The notes beneath the pieces are model-generated. The model saw only the letters and a list, made by a program, of their open reading frames with translations. It was not told where the DNA came from and did no database searches. From Paramagnetospirillum marisnigri (GTDB lineage Bacteria > Pseudomonadota > Alphaproteobacteria > Rhodospirillales > Magnetospirillaceae): a DNA stretch of 64,000 bases. Where the stretch lies: positions 62,001 through 126,000 of the forward strand of contig NZ_LWQT01000131.1 in NCBI RefSeq assembly GCF_001650715.1, in the 5' to 3' direction. Every line of letters begins with the position of its first letter. Positions within the stretch are counted from its first letter, which is position 1. The translations under genes were made by a program, and so were the position numbers. Of the stretch, positions 17,466-26,891 are shown in pieces.

Positions 17466-19430
17466 ATGAACATGGCGTCGGGCCGTCGCGGGCGAGGCGG
17501 CCGGTCTCCAGTCCAGGGGGCATTGGCTCTGCTTCTGGCGCTGCTGGTCTGTTGGGGGGGGGCGGCGAGTGCCGCTGACATGCTGCGCTTGGACGCTGAT
17601 GGACAGCCGGTGGTGTCGCTTGATGGCCATCTGTCGATGCTGGCCGATGCCGATGGTCGGCTGACTGTCGAACAGGCGGCCCTTCGCGCCGATTTCGTCG
17701 ATCTTGATCCCCAAAGCCGTCCCGGCATCGCTTCGGGAACCGTCTGGTATCGCTTTACCGTGGCACGCTCCGCCGCCGCTCCATCGGAATGGGTGCTGGC
17801 CTTCGGCGAGCCGGACATGGAGGATGTCCGCGTCTATGTGCCCCGCCCGGGGGGCTTCGCCGAAATCCGCCTGGGACGCGCCATTCCCAGCCGCGACCTG
17901 CCCATGGCCGCCCGTCGCCATGCCGCATCCCTGGACCTGTCAGGCGAGGAGCCGACGACCATCTATCTGCGGCTGGCCTCGGACAAGATCCGCTTCGAGG
18001 CGGCCGAACTGTGGCGACCCGGCGCCCTGGTCTTCCAAGAGGCCCGCCAGTCGGCACTCTTCGGTTTGCATTTTGGCGTGTTGGCCATGCTCGTGGTGGT
18101 CTACGCCCTCTTCGGGCTGTGGCTGCGCGACGGCGCCATGCTGGCCTATTGCCTGTATGTGGCCACCATCGTCAGCCGGGGCCTGTCCCACACCGGCATG
18201 GCCGCCTTGCTGTTTCCCTGGGCGGGGGCCGGACTGGGAAACCTGTTGACCGGCATAGGCCTGATGGGAGGCATGGCGGCCTTCATCCTGATGTGGGATC
18301 GCATCCTCGACCTGCGCCGGACCTTTCCGGTCATGCACCGGATCTATGGCGTGGTGGGGGGGCTGGTGGCGGTGTCGGTCCTGGTCACCGATACGCCGCT
18401 GTTCCCGCTGCTCGTCAGGCCCGCTCAGGTGGCGATGCTGGCGGCCAGTCTCGCCAGCATCGTATTGGCGGTGTTGCTGGTGCGGCGCGATCCCCGGGAT
18501 ATCCTGATGAAATTCTATCTCTGCGCCTTCCTGCCCGTGGTGCTGGTCTGGGCGGCCGAGATTGGTGCCGCCTTGTGGCCGGGGAAGGTTCCCGCCGATC
18601 TGGGGCGCGGCATGGATGTGGCCGCCATCATGATCCATATCGCCATTCTCAGTATTGCCCTGGCCTATCGTCTGCGGCGGCTCCAGCGCGAGCGCAGCCT
18701 GGCGGAACTGGCGCTGGCCAGCGAGCAGATGGCGCGCCAGCGGTTGCGCACCTTTGTCGATATGGCCACCCACGAATTCAAGACGCCGCTGGCGGTGATC
18801 GACAGCGCGGTGCAGATGCTGGAATTGCGGACGCCGCCGGGTCAGCCGGATATCACCACCCGGCATGACACCATCCGTCGGGCGGTTCGTCGATTGGTGG
18901 CGCTGGTGGATACCTGCCTGGCGACGGATCGCGACATCACGCCCGCCTTGCGTCCGCGCCCGATGAATCCGGCCGAGTTGGTGGCGGCGGTGGCCGATCG
19001 GCACCGCGATCCGCGCTATCCCGATCTGATGGTGGACGTCACCGACCTGCCCGCGGTCATCGTGGCGGACGCGGACCTGTTGGGCATCGCGCTCGACGCC
19101 CTGGTGGACAATGCCCGGAGACACGGTGCCGCCGAATCGCCGGTGGACCTGACGGCAAGCGCCGACCGCCAGCAGGTTGTCTTCACCGTCGCCGATCGCG
19201 GCCCGGGAATTGCCCCCGGCGATGTCCGCCACATCTTCGAAAAGCACTACCGCGGCGTTGCCAGCGCGACCATTCCGGGAAGCGGCCTGGGCCTTCACCT
19301 GGTCCGCATCATCGCCGACCTGCATGGCGGCACGGTTGATGCCCATCCCCGGCCGGGCGGCGGCGCCTTGTTCCGGCTGTGCCTTCCGGTGGTGACCGAT
19401 GATCCGGTGCCGGAGACGCGGCCGGTGTGA
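17466..19430 (+). CDS. 7TM (7TMR-DISM) sensor histidine kinase
   Basis: A membrane histidine kinase of 654 residues. A signal peptide (about residues 1-36, ending AASA) is followed by a periplasmic 7TMR-DISMED2-type sensing domain (about 40-180, with GTVWYRFTVARS and WVLAFGEPDMEDVRVY). Seven membrane helices follow (about 195-405), then a HisKA domain with His436 in MATHEFKTPL and an ATPase domain with DNARRHG, DRGPGIAPGD and GSGLGLHLVR. It is an EFK-type rather than ELR-type H-box. ATG 17466 or 17472 follows AAGGGGGAGG. No response regulator gene is adjacent. DISM domains commonly sense carbohydrates or other small ligands, but the ligand here is unknown. Confidence 0.9.
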   Translation: MNMASGRRGRGGRSPVQGALALLLALLVCWGGAASAADMLRLDADGQPVVSLDGHLSMLADADGRLTVEQAALRADFVDLDPQSRPGIASGTVWYRFTVARSAAAPSEWVLAFGEPDMEDVRVYVPRPGGFAEIRLGRAIPSRDLPMAARRHAASLDLSGEEPTTIYLRLASDKIRFEAAELWRPGALVFQEARQSALFGLHFGVLAMLVVVYALFGLWLRDGAMLAYCLYVATIVSRGLSHTGMAALLFPWAGAGLGNLLTGIGLMGGMAAFILMWDRILDLRRTFPVMHRIYGVVGGLVAVSVLVTDTPLFPLLVRPAQVAMLAASLASIVLAVLLVRRDPRDILMKFYLCAFLPVVLVWAAEIGAALWPGKVPADLGRGMDVAAIMIHIAILSIALAYRLRRLQRERSLAELALASEQMARQRLRTFVDMATHEFKTPLAVIDSAVQMLELRTPPGQPDITTRHDTIRRAVRRLVALVDTCLATDRDITPALRPRPMNPAELVAAVADRHRDPRYPDLMVDVTDLPAVIVADADLLGIALDALVDNARRHGAAESPVDLTASADRQQVVFTVADRGPGIAPGDVRHIFEKHYRGVASATIPGSGLGLHLVRIIADLHGGTVDAHPRPGGGALFRLCLPVVTDDPVPETRPV

Positions 19431-19506
19431 GCCGAGAAAGTCCTGGCAATCTCTGGTGGCCGGCCCCACCTATGAGTCAGAATGATAGCCATTCGCGGAA
19501 ACCGCC

Positions 19507-19956
19507 ATGCAGCATCGCCTTCGTGTTCCAGTCTGCAGTCCGGCGCCAATGCCCACCGAGCCGCCCGGCCTACGCTGGCGGCGGATGGCGACGGCGGTGC
19601 TGCGCGGCCTGAGACGTCGCTGTCCCCGCTGTGGTGTCGGTGACTCGATGGAGGGGTATCTGCGGATTCGGCAGGTCTGTTCCCACTGCGGCCAGTCACT
19701 GGGGCATATCCGCGCCGATGACGGCCCCGCCTATTTCACCATGCTGATCGCGGGCCATGTGGTGGTGCCCTTGGCCCTGCTGGCCGAGCAGCTTTGGCAT
19801 CCGCCCCTGGTCCCCATGATGGCGGTGGGTGGGGTGGGCATGGCCGTCCTGATCTGGCGACTGCTGCCCCGGGTCAAGGGGGGGGTGCTGGCCTGGATGT
19901 GGGTATTGGGGCTCGATGGTGCCGAGGTCCAGGGCGACCCCGAGCACCACGGCTGA
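19507..19956 (+). CDS. DUF983 family membrane protein
   Basis: A 149-residue protein of the DUF983 family. It has a two-part zinc-ribbon-like CPRCG...CSHCG pattern (near residues 39-62), the signature DDGPAYFTMLIAGH, and two hydrophobic segments (about 78-95 and 100-117). Its function is unknown; related genes are often near heme or cytochrome oxidase genes, not seen here. ATG 19507 is the longest start; an internal Met near residue 15 (MPTEPPGLRWRR) is possible. Confidence 0.85.
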   Translation: MQHRLRVPVCSPAPMPTEPPGLRWRRMATAVLRGLRRRCPRCGVGDSMEGYLRIRQVCSHCGQSLGHIRADDGPAYFTMLIAGHVVVPLALLAEQLWHPPLVPMMAVGGVGMAVLIWRLLPRVKGGVLAWMWVLGLDGAEVQGDPEHHG

Positions 19957-19963
19957 GACGGCT

Positions 19964-20758
19964 TCAGATCAGGAACAGGTTGTCCAGGGCCTTGAACAGG
20001 TCGTCGGCGAAACTGGCGCCCTTGAACAGCACGGGAATGCGCTTGGGTAGCAGCTTCAGGCTGTCGTCGTCCTTGTCCAGGCTGGTGATTACCGCCAGCG
20101 GGATATTGCGCGTCGACGGCATGGCCGACAGGGCCATGGCGAGGTCGATGCCTTCCAGGGCGGGCATCACCGCCGAAATGATCACCAGATCGGGCTTGGT
20201 CTGCACCACCATGCCAAAGGCCTGCACCGAGTCCGGGACCATGGAGACCCGGTAGCCGCATTGCTGCAATTCCCGTTCGACGAAGCGGGTCTGGGCCCCC
20301 GGCGGCATCACCAGCAAGACCTCGACATTGCGGATCTCGATGTCGCCCAGGTCGAAACCGAGCTTGGCGGGCAGTTTCCGCACCAGGCTGGCGGGGTCAG
20401 CCTCGGCGTCGGCACTGCCTTGGGTCAGCCGCCCCAGCAGATCGAAATAGCCCTGGATATCGTCCCACAGCCGGGGCGGGGCCACTTTGGGGGTGTTGGC
20501 CAGGTATTCATCCAGCCGGTGGGCGACGGTGGCCAGCCGATGCAATGCGAAATTGGCCGCCTGCCCCCGGATCAGCACCGCGGCGCGGCGGCATTCGGTC
20601 GCCACTTCCCCCAGATCGCGATGACCGTTACGGGCGGCGTCGAAGGCGACGTCCAGACCCTGCAGGGTCTCGGTCATCTCCTCGATGAATTCCTGGCGAA
20701 GCTGGTCCACCACTTCCTGAGCGGACTTGCTGTGGTGGCCGTTTCCGGTTTCAGACAT
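19964..20758 (-). CDS. Degenerate Hpt-receiver signalling protein
   Basis: A 264-residue protein that looks like a phosphotransfer protein stripped of its phosphorylation sites. Residues about 15-110 are helical and resemble an Hpt domain (LIRGQAANFALHRLATVAHR), but the position of the phospho-histidine is not His. Residues about 145-262 follow the receiver fold (VEVLLVMPPG, PDLVIISAVMPALEG, AVITSLDKDDD, PVLFKGASF). The phospho-acceptor Asp is Ser, the acidic pair of the first loop is missing, and only the late Lys is retained. It therefore cannot signal by normal phosphorylation and is more likely a protein-interaction module. It is divergent from the CBS-PAS-GGDEF-EAL gene across 242 bp. 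Confidence 0.75.
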   Translation of the reverse strand: MSETGNGHHSKSAQEVVDQLRQEFIEEMTETLQGLDVAFDAARNGHRDLGEVATECRRAAVLIRGQAANFALHRLATVAHRLDEYLANTPKVAPPRLWDDIQGYFDLLGRLTQGSADAEADPASLVRKLPAKLGFDLGDIEIRNVEVLLVMPPGAQTRFVERELQQCGYRVSMVPDSVQAFGMVVQTKPDLVIISAVMPALEGIDLAMALSAMPSTRNIPLAVITSLDKDDDSLKLLPKRIPVLFKGASFADDLFKALDNLFLI

Positions 20759-21000
20759 CAGATCGGACTCGCTCTTCCATCAAGAGGTCCCGAACACCCA
20801 GCAGCAGTGTAATCGACCACCCGACGTATCTCCAACGCTTTAGACCATGCCCTAAGTGTTATTTTGGGGGCCGGTTGATTGAACGATAGTTGCACGCAAC
20901 GGCAAGTTCAGTAAGACTGGAACGGCCAGATGGGGATCGGGCTTTCCTTGATGACAATATATCCATATGCCTCGAGGCTTGATTGAAGGTGGAACGTCCC

Positions 21001-23532
21001 GTGCCCCCCGACCAATTGGTTGAACGCATCCTTCGGCGCGAGCTGCTGAGTTGCGCCCCCGATACGCCCATCCTTGAAGCCGCCACCATCATGGCGGAGA
21101 AGCGCTGCTCGTCCATCGTGATCGTCGCCGACGGCCGCCCGATGGGCATCTGGACCGAGCGCGACGCCCTGGCGGTGGACCTGGGCAGCCCCGACGCGTT
21201 TACGAAGCCGATTGCGTCGGTCATGAGCACCCCCATCAAGACCATTTCCGGCACGACCACCCTGGGCGACGCCGGTATGCGATTCCAGTTGGAAGGGGTC
21301 CGGCATTTCGTGGTGGTGGACGATGCCGGTGTCGCCATCGGTATCGTCAGCCAGAGCGATGTCATCCTGCGCCATGGTGTCGAGCACTTCCTGGTGCTGC
21401 GCACCGTGCGCTCGGCCATCAACCGGCCCATGGTCACCATTCCCGCCGATACCGACCTCAGGAACGCCATCGCCCAACTGCGCTCCGCCAGGACCGACGC
21501 CGCCGTGGTCCTGGGCGCGGATTCCGACAGCCACGGCATCGTCACCGAGCGCGATGTGTTGCGCCTGATCGCCGGTCGCAAGGGCATTCCCGCCACGGTC
21601 GGGTCCATCGCCTCGCGGCCGCTGATCTCGGTGCGCCACGACGATTCGCTGCTGGGTACCCGCAATCTGCTGGAAGAAAAGGGCATCCGGCATGTGGGCG
21701 TGGTGGATGACGCCGGCCAGTTGCTGGGGCTGCTGTCGTTCTCCGACATCCTGTCGACCTTGCAATATGAATATGTCCATCGCCTGGACGAGGCGCTGCG
21801 CGAACGCGACGAGGCGCTGCTGCGCTCGCGCAAGGACCTCAACCTCGCCCACAAGGTGATCGAGGCCTCGCTGGACGGAATCATGATCCTGGATTCCCAC
21901 AACCGGGTGGAATTCGTCAATCCGGCCTTCACCCACATGACCGGCTACGCCCCGGAAGAGATCATCGGCAAGACGCCGTCGATCCTGAAGTCCGGGCGCC
22001 ATGACGATGCCTTCTACACCCATATGTACCAGACCCTGGACAAGCAGGATTACTGGCAGGGCGAGATATGGAACCGCCGCAAGAACGGCGAGATCTATCC
22101 GGAATGGCTGACCATCAACGTCATCCGCGACGAGGACGGTTCGGTCAGCCAGTACGCCGCCATCTTCAGCGACATCACCGAGCGCAAGAAGACCGAGGAG
22201 CGGATCAAGAACCTGGCCTATTTCGACGTCCTCACCGGGCTGCCCAACCGGCGCCTGTTCCTGGACCGTCTGCAGCTGGCCATCGCCAATGCCCATCGCC
22301 ACGGCCATTTGATGGCGATCATGTTCCTCGACCTGGACCTGTTCAAGCGCATCAACGATTCCCTGGGCCACGGGGTCGGCGATCAGGTGCTGGTGGAGAC
22401 CGCCGCCCGGTTGTCCCATTCGGTGCGGGAAGGCGATACGGTGGCGCGCCTCGGCGGCGACGAGTTCACCATCCTGCTGCCCGAGATCGAGCATCTGGAG
22501 GATGCCGCCAAGCTGGCCGAACGCGTCATCGGCCAGGTCAAGCAGCCCTTCATCATCGACGATCACGAACTCTACATCACCACCTCCATCGGCATCGGCG
22601 TCTATCCCGAGGACGGCGAAACGGTGGAGACCCTGATCAAGAACGCCGATACCGCCATGTACCGGGCCAAGGATCTGGGGCGCAACAGCTACCAGATGTA
22701 TACGCCCGCCATGAACGCGCGCTCGTTCGAGCGCCTGACCATGGAGGCCAGCCTGCGCCACGCGGTGACGCGGGGCGAGTTCAAGCTGGTCTATCAGGTC
22801 AAGGTGGACATGGACACCGGCCGCATGTCCGGCGTCGAGGCGCTGGTGCGCTGGAACCATCCCGAGATGGGGCTGGTGTCGCCCGCCGTGTTCATTCCCC
22901 TGGCCGAGGACATGGGCGTCATTTCCGATATCGGCGAATGGGTGCTGCGCGAGGCCTGCAAGCAGTGCAAGCACTGGCACGACCTCGGCCTGCCGCCGGT
23001 GCGCATCGCCGTCAACGTCTCGGCACTGCAGTTCCGCGAGACCAAGGTTCCCGACGTGGTGGCGCGCGCGCTGCGCGACACCGGCCTGCCGCCCCATTTC
23101 CTGGAACTGGAACTGACCGAGACCGTGCTGATGCAGCGGGTGGACGAGGTGGTGGTGGTGCTGAAGGAACTGCGCGCCATGGGCGTGCGCATCTCCATCG
23201 ACGATTTCGGTACCGGCTATTCCTCGCTCAGCTATCTGAAGCGCATGCCCATCGACGCGCTGAAGGTGGATCGCTCCTTCGTCAACGACATCTTCGATGA
23301 AGAGGACAAGGTCACCGAGGAAGGCGCCGAGATCGTCTCGACCATCATCAGCCTGGCCCACAATCTCAAGCTCAAGGCCATCGCCGAGGGTGTGGAGACA
23401 CCGGCCCAGGCGGCCTTCCTGCAGTCCAAGGGCTGCGACGAGGTCCAGGGCTTCCTCATCAGCCGCCCGGTCTCGGGCGAGGATCTGATCAGCCTGTTCG
23501 ATCGCGACCTGCTGCCCGAGGCCCAGGAATAG
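21001..23532 (+). CDS. 4xCBS-PAS-GGDEF-EAL cyclic-di-GMP protein
   Basis: A bifunctional-type cyclic-di-GMP enzyme of about 843 residues without membrane segments. Four CBS motifs (two Bateman modules, about 5-255) come first, each ending in a pattern such as GIWTERDAL, GIVSQSDV, GIVTERDVL or LLSFSDIL. A coiled linker and a PAS domain (about 285-390, with VNPAFTHMTGYAPEEIIGKT) follow. The diguanylate cyclase domain has an intact GGDEF at 485-489. The phosphodiesterase domain has an intact EAL at 613-615 plus ELTETVLM and DDFGTGYSS. Both active sites look competent. The start is uncertain: GTG 21001 with AAGGTGGA is preferred over TTG 20983. Adenosine nucleotide sensing by the CBS domains is inferred. 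Confidence 0.93.
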   Translation: MPPDQLVERILRRELLSCAPDTPILEAATIMAEKRCSSIVIVADGRPMGIWTERDALAVDLGSPDAFTKPIASVMSTPIKTISGTTTLGDAGMRFQLEGVRHFVVVDDAGVAIGIVSQSDVILRHGVEHFLVLRTVRSAINRPMVTIPADTDLRNAIAQLRSARTDAAVVLGADSDSHGIVTERDVLRLIAGRKGIPATVGSIASRPLISVRHDDSLLGTRNLLEEKGIRHVGVVDDAGQLLGLLSFSDILSTLQYEYVHRLDEALRERDEALLRSRKDLNLAHKVIEASLDGIMILDSHNRVEFVNPAFTHMTGYAPEEIIGKTPSILKSGRHDDAFYTHMYQTLDKQDYWQGEIWNRRKNGEIYPEWLTINVIRDEDGSVSQYAAIFSDITERKKTEERIKNLAYFDVLTGLPNRRLFLDRLQLAIANAHRHGHLMAIMFLDLDLFKRINDSLGHGVGDQVLVETAARLSHSVREGDTVARLGGDEFTILLPEIEHLEDAAKLAERVIGQVKQPFIIDDHELYITTSIGIGVYPEDGETVETLIKNADTAMYRAKDLGRNSYQMYTPAMNARSFERLTMEASLRHAVTRGEFKLVYQVKVDMDTGRMSGVEALVRWNHPEMGLVSPAVFIPLAEDMGVISDIGEWVLREACKQCKHWHDLGLPPVRIAVNVSALQFRETKVPDVVARALRDTGLPPHFLELELTETVLMQRVDEVVVVLKELRAMGVRISIDDFGTGYSSLSYLKRMPIDALKVDRSFVNDIFDEEDKVTEEGAEIVSTIISLAHNLKLKAIAEGVETPAQAAFLQSKGCDEVQGFLISRPVSGEDLISLFDRDLLPEAQE

Positions 23533-23539
23533 GGCGGGG

Positions 23540-24736
23540 CTATTCCGCCGGGACGGGGCGTTCGGCGGGCAGCCGCGATGCCACCACCGCCACCACCGCC
23601 GCCGAGGCCGCCAGCAGGATGAACAGCGCCTCGAAGCCGCCGGTGGCGCCGCGTATCACCGAGACCAGCGGCACCCCCAGGCCGGAGACGCCGAAGGACA
23701 GCACGAATTTCAGCCCGAAGGCGGTGCCCCGCCACTTGGCCGGGGTATAGCGGGCCAGCAGCATGTTCTCGGCCGGTATGGCCGCCATGTTGAAACTGAC
23801 CGCCAGCACCGCCACCGCCACCAGCCCCAGGCCCGAGGCATGGGCCACCGCCAGCAGCAACGGCACTTGCACCGCCGCCACCACCATATAGATGCGCTTG
23901 GGGCTGATCCGGTCGGCCAGATGCCCGGCCAGGACCTGGGTCAACCCGGCCAGCAGGTAGACCACGGTGACGCCGCCCGCCGCCGCCCAGATGCCCGTGT
24001 CGCTCAGCCGCTCGGCGAAGACCTTGGGCAGGGCGGGCTGGGTCGCCTGATAGATCAGGCCGGCGCACAGCATGGTGATCGACAGCACGATACCGGCGCG
24101 GATGGTGTCATCCTTGCTGGCCACCGGCTCGGGGCGGCGGTCGGCCTTGGTCTCCACCACCACGCCCAGGCGCAGCATCACCAGGAACAGCAGTCCGGTG
24201 GCGAACACCACCACGCCGGGAACCACGAAGGCGGCCCGCCAGCCCGAGACCTCGATCAGTCCACCCGCCACCAGACCGGCCAAAGCGGGGCCGATGCCGC
24301 CGAACACTCCGTTCAGGCCGATGGCCTTGCCCTTGTCCTCGGCGTTGCGGATCAGCCAGGCAATGCCAACCGGGTGGTAGATGGAGCCGAACAGGCCCAT
24401 CAGGCCCAGGGCGCAAGCCAGCATCCATGGCCCCTGGGCGAAGCCGACTCCCACCGCCGCCGCGCCCAGGCCGAGAAAAAAGACGCTCATCATGCCCACC
24501 GTGCTCCAGCGGTCGCCCAGCCAGCCCGCCAGCGGCGCCATCAGGCCGTACAGCAGCTTGCCTGCCACGATCAGCGCCAGAACCTCCTCGTAGGTCAGGC
24601 CCATCTCGGCGGGCAAGACCAGGGCGCAAATGAAGAAGATGGGCTCGAAGATATGGGCATAGGCATGGCCCGCGCAGGAGAAGGCCAGGGATGCCTGTGC
24701 GGAACGATGGGAAATAGCGGAGGCGGGCATGGGCAT
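23540..24736 (-). CDS. MFS transporter
   Basis: A major facilitator superfamily permease of 398 residues with twelve predicted helices and a central cytoplasmic loop (about residues 195-215, KADRRPEPVASKDD). The loop 2-3 motif appears as PLAGWLGDRWSTVG, and the second half has its counterpart GHLADRISPKRIY. Substrate cannot be assigned. ATG 24736 (or 24730) gives normal family length; the frame continues upstream but into the divergent gene. It converges with the GGDEF-EAL gene (7 bp apart). Confidence 0.85.
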   Translation of the reverse strand: MPMPASAISHRSAQASLAFSCAGHAYAHIFEPIFFICALVLPAEMGLTYEEVLALIVAGKLLYGLMAPLAGWLGDRWSTVGMMSVFFLGLGAAAVGVGFAQGPWMLACALGLMGLFGSIYHPVGIAWLIRNAEDKGKAIGLNGVFGGIGPALAGLVAGGLIEVSGWRAAFVVPGVVVFATGLLFLVMLRLGVVVETKADRRPEPVASKDDTIRAGIVLSITMLCAGLIYQATQPALPKVFAERLSDTGIWAAAGGVTVVYLLAGLTQVLAGHLADRISPKRIYMVVAAVQVPLLLAVAHASGLGLVAVAVLAVSFNMAAIPAENMLLARYTPAKWRGTAFGLKFVLSFGVSGLGVPLVSVIRGATGGFEALFILLAASAAVVAVVASRLPAERPVPAE

Positions 24737-24896
24737 GGAACCGGCAGGGAGGTGGTCGGAGCACAATGACGGCATCGCCGTGAATTTTGCAACGCGGCAG
24801 TAGGCTGGAATACCGTGCGGCCTTGCATCGCAAAGGGCTTTCAACGACATTGGCATGGTTTCATGATCCTTCAATGCACTCGAACGGCCTATCCGC

Positions 24897-25547
24897 ATGA
24901 GCACGTCATCGGTTCTCATCATCAGTGTCGCTGCCGGCATCATCCTGGTGGTGGGCGGCGGTCTGATGATGTACATGGCCGGACTGGTCAAGAACGCCTA
25001 CGAGCTGAAGGTCCAGATCAACGCCGATATCGAGGAAAAGCTCGGCAAGATGGCCGAGGACCTCGACAAGAAGAGCCGCTGGATCAAGCGCGACCTGCTG
25101 GAGGAGATCGAGAAGATCAAGTCGGCCCTGGAGGTCGACAACGCCCGGAAATTCGAGGGGCTGGGCGAGCCGCTGATCAAGCGCATCGACGAGTTGGACC
25201 AGATCGTGCGCAAGGAACGCGACGAATGGGTCAAGGCCATCGAGAGCGACCGGGAAAACATCACCAAGCTTGACGGCAAGATCGGTTCCTTGCGCCGCGA
25301 TCTCAAGCAGTTGGAACAGAATGGCGGGGTTGCCGCCGCCGTGGATGCCGCCGCCGCCGCCTTGGCGGGGGGCAGCGTGGCACCGACCGAGGCCGCCGCC
25401 GACCCGACGCTGCTGGCGGCTGCCACCGCCCGGCCGCCCGCCGCTGTCGCTGCCCCGGTTTCCGCTTCCGCTCCGGCCAAGTCGGCGGCGGATCCCAAAA
25501 GCATGCCGGGCTTTTTGCCAGATCTTGGCACGAAGAAACGCACATGA
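24897..25547 (+). CDS. Membrane-anchored coiled-coil protein
   Basis: An unrecognised 216-residue protein. A single N-terminal membrane helix (about residues 5-30) is followed by a long charged helical/coiled-coil region (about 35-145, rich in K, E, D with leucine heptads, such as KKSRWIKRDLLEEIEKIK) and an Ala/Pro-rich low-complexity tail (about 150-205). The topology suggests a cytoplasmic scaffold or partner protein. Its stop codon overlaps the start of the HD-GYP gene (ATGA), which strongly suggests a joint function with that cyclic-di-GMP protein. Confidence 0.75.
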   Translation: MSTSSVLIISVAAGIILVVGGGLMMYMAGLVKNAYELKVQINADIEEKLGKMAEDLDKKSRWIKRDLLEEIEKIKSALEVDNARKFEGLGEPLIKRIDELDQIVRKERDEWVKAIESDRENITKLDGKIGSLRRDLKQLEQNGGVAAAVDAAAAALAGGSVAPTEAAADPTLLAAATARPPAAVAAPVSASAPAKSAADPKSMPGFLPDLGTKKRT

Positions 25548-26839
25548 CCGTTGTCCTGGGGCAATCACTGAAGCGTCAATTGGCGTGGCGGCTTGGACTG
25601 GGCGGGGTGATCATCGCCGTCGTGCTGGGGGGGCTGGTCTACTGGCACGAGATCGAGCGGATCGAGGAGGATTTCGTCGACGAGGCGGTGGCCCAGGCGG
25701 CCAGCCTGTCGTCCCTGCTTCCGCCACGGCTGGACACCGCCACCTCCCCCCAGGCGCAGCACGCCCTCAAGGCCTTCCTGGCCGAGCACGCGACGGCGTG
25801 GAACCATTTCATCGGCGCCGAAATCTATGGTCTTGACCATGCTCCGCTGGCCGAGGCCCTTGCCCCTGGCGCCACCGAGGTGGAACAGGCCATCGACCGA
25901 TCCCGGCATGTCTTCCCGTCTCCGGGGGAAAGCTGGTACTTCGCCCATCGGCTCAATGGCAAGGTCTATCTCCAGGTCGTGACCGGACTGACAGGGCCGG
26001 ACGGCATCGCGCCGCTGGGTTATTTCGAGGGTATCTATCACATCGCTCCCAAGCGCATCGCCGAGGCACGCCATGCCGGGCTGCGCAGCACGATCCTGGT
26101 GATGCTGGCGGTGTTGGCGGCCTCTGGCCTGCTCTATCCCGTCATTCTTCAGCTCAATCGCAAACTGGTGCATGGGGCTCGGGCATTGCTGGCGGCCAAT
26201 GTGGGCGCCATCGAGATGCTGGGTAATGCCATCGCCAAGCGCGACAGCGACACCAACAGCCACAATTACCGGGTCACCCTTTATGCCCTGAAGCTGGCCC
26301 AGGCGGTGGGACTGCCGAGGCCGGTGATCCGCAGCCTGATCAAGGGGGCTTTCCTGCATGACGTGGGCAAGCTGGCCATTCCCGATTCCATCTTGCTCAA
26401 GCCGGGCAAGCTGGATGACGTGGAATTCGAGATCATGAAGACCCATGTGGCCCACGGACTCGATATCGTGCGGCGGTTCGAATGGCTGCATGACGCCGCC
26501 GACGTGGTCGGCCACCACCACGAGAAGTTCGATGGCAGTGGCTATGACCATGGCCTGGCGGGCGAGGCGATTCCCGTCACCGCCCGAGTATTCGCCATCG
26601 CCGACGTGTTCGACGCCCTGACCTCGCGCCGTCCCTATAAGGAGCCGCTGTCGGTCTCCCTGGCCACCGCCATCATGGCCGCCGGGCGGGGCAGCCATTT
26701 CGACCCCGCCTTGCTGGACCCGTTCTTCGCCATGGCCGAGGACCTGTACCGGGAATACGGCGGCCGCGAGGATATCGGCCTCGACCACACCCTAAGGCAT
26801 CTGGCGGTCCATTATTTCGAGGACTCGCTGGAGGGGTGA
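25544..26839 (+). CDS. Membrane HD-GYP domain protein (GYD variant)
   Basis: A 431-residue probable cyclic-di-GMP phosphodiesterase. Two membrane helices (about 15-35 and 183-205) flank a periplasmic sensory domain of about 150 residues. The HD-GYP domain follows: His272-Asp273 in FLHDVGKLAIP and HHEKFDGSGYD at 325-335. The proline of the defining GYP motif is replaced by Asp335, while HHE, DG and GY are kept. The metal ligands therefore appear intact, and activity is plausible but the c-di-GMP GYP contact surface is altered. Translation is coupled to the upstream coiled-coil protein by an ATGA overlap. Confidence 0.9.
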   Translation: MTVVLGQSLKRQLAWRLGLGGVIIAVVLGGLVYWHEIERIEEDFVDEAVAQAASLSSLLPPRLDTATSPQAQHALKAFLAEHATAWNHFIGAEIYGLDHAPLAEALAPGATEVEQAIDRSRHVFPSPGESWYFAHRLNGKVYLQVVTGLTGPDGIAPLGYFEGIYHIAPKRIAEARHAGLRSTILVMLAVLAASGLLYPVILQLNRKLVHGARALLAANVGAIEMLGNAIAKRDSDTNSHNYRVTLYALKLAQAVGLPRPVIRSLIKGAFLHDVGKLAIPDSILLKPGKLDDVEFEIMKTHVAHGLDIVRRFEWLHDAADVVGHHHEKFDGSGYDHGLAGEAIPVTARVFAIADVFDALTSRRPYKEPLSVSLATAIMAAGRGSHFDPALLDPFFAMAEDLYREYGGREDIGLDHTLRHLAVHYFEDSLEG

Positions 26840-26891
26840 TGTTGCCGATTCTGGCACGCCTGATCGGGACGAAGGTCGTCGGGATGACACA

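Noticed and set aside
20908-23361. An 817-codon minus-strand open frame opposite the GGDEF-EAL gene
   Set aside because: It has no domains and a skewed His/Gly/Gln composition; the plus-strand gene has four intact domain types.
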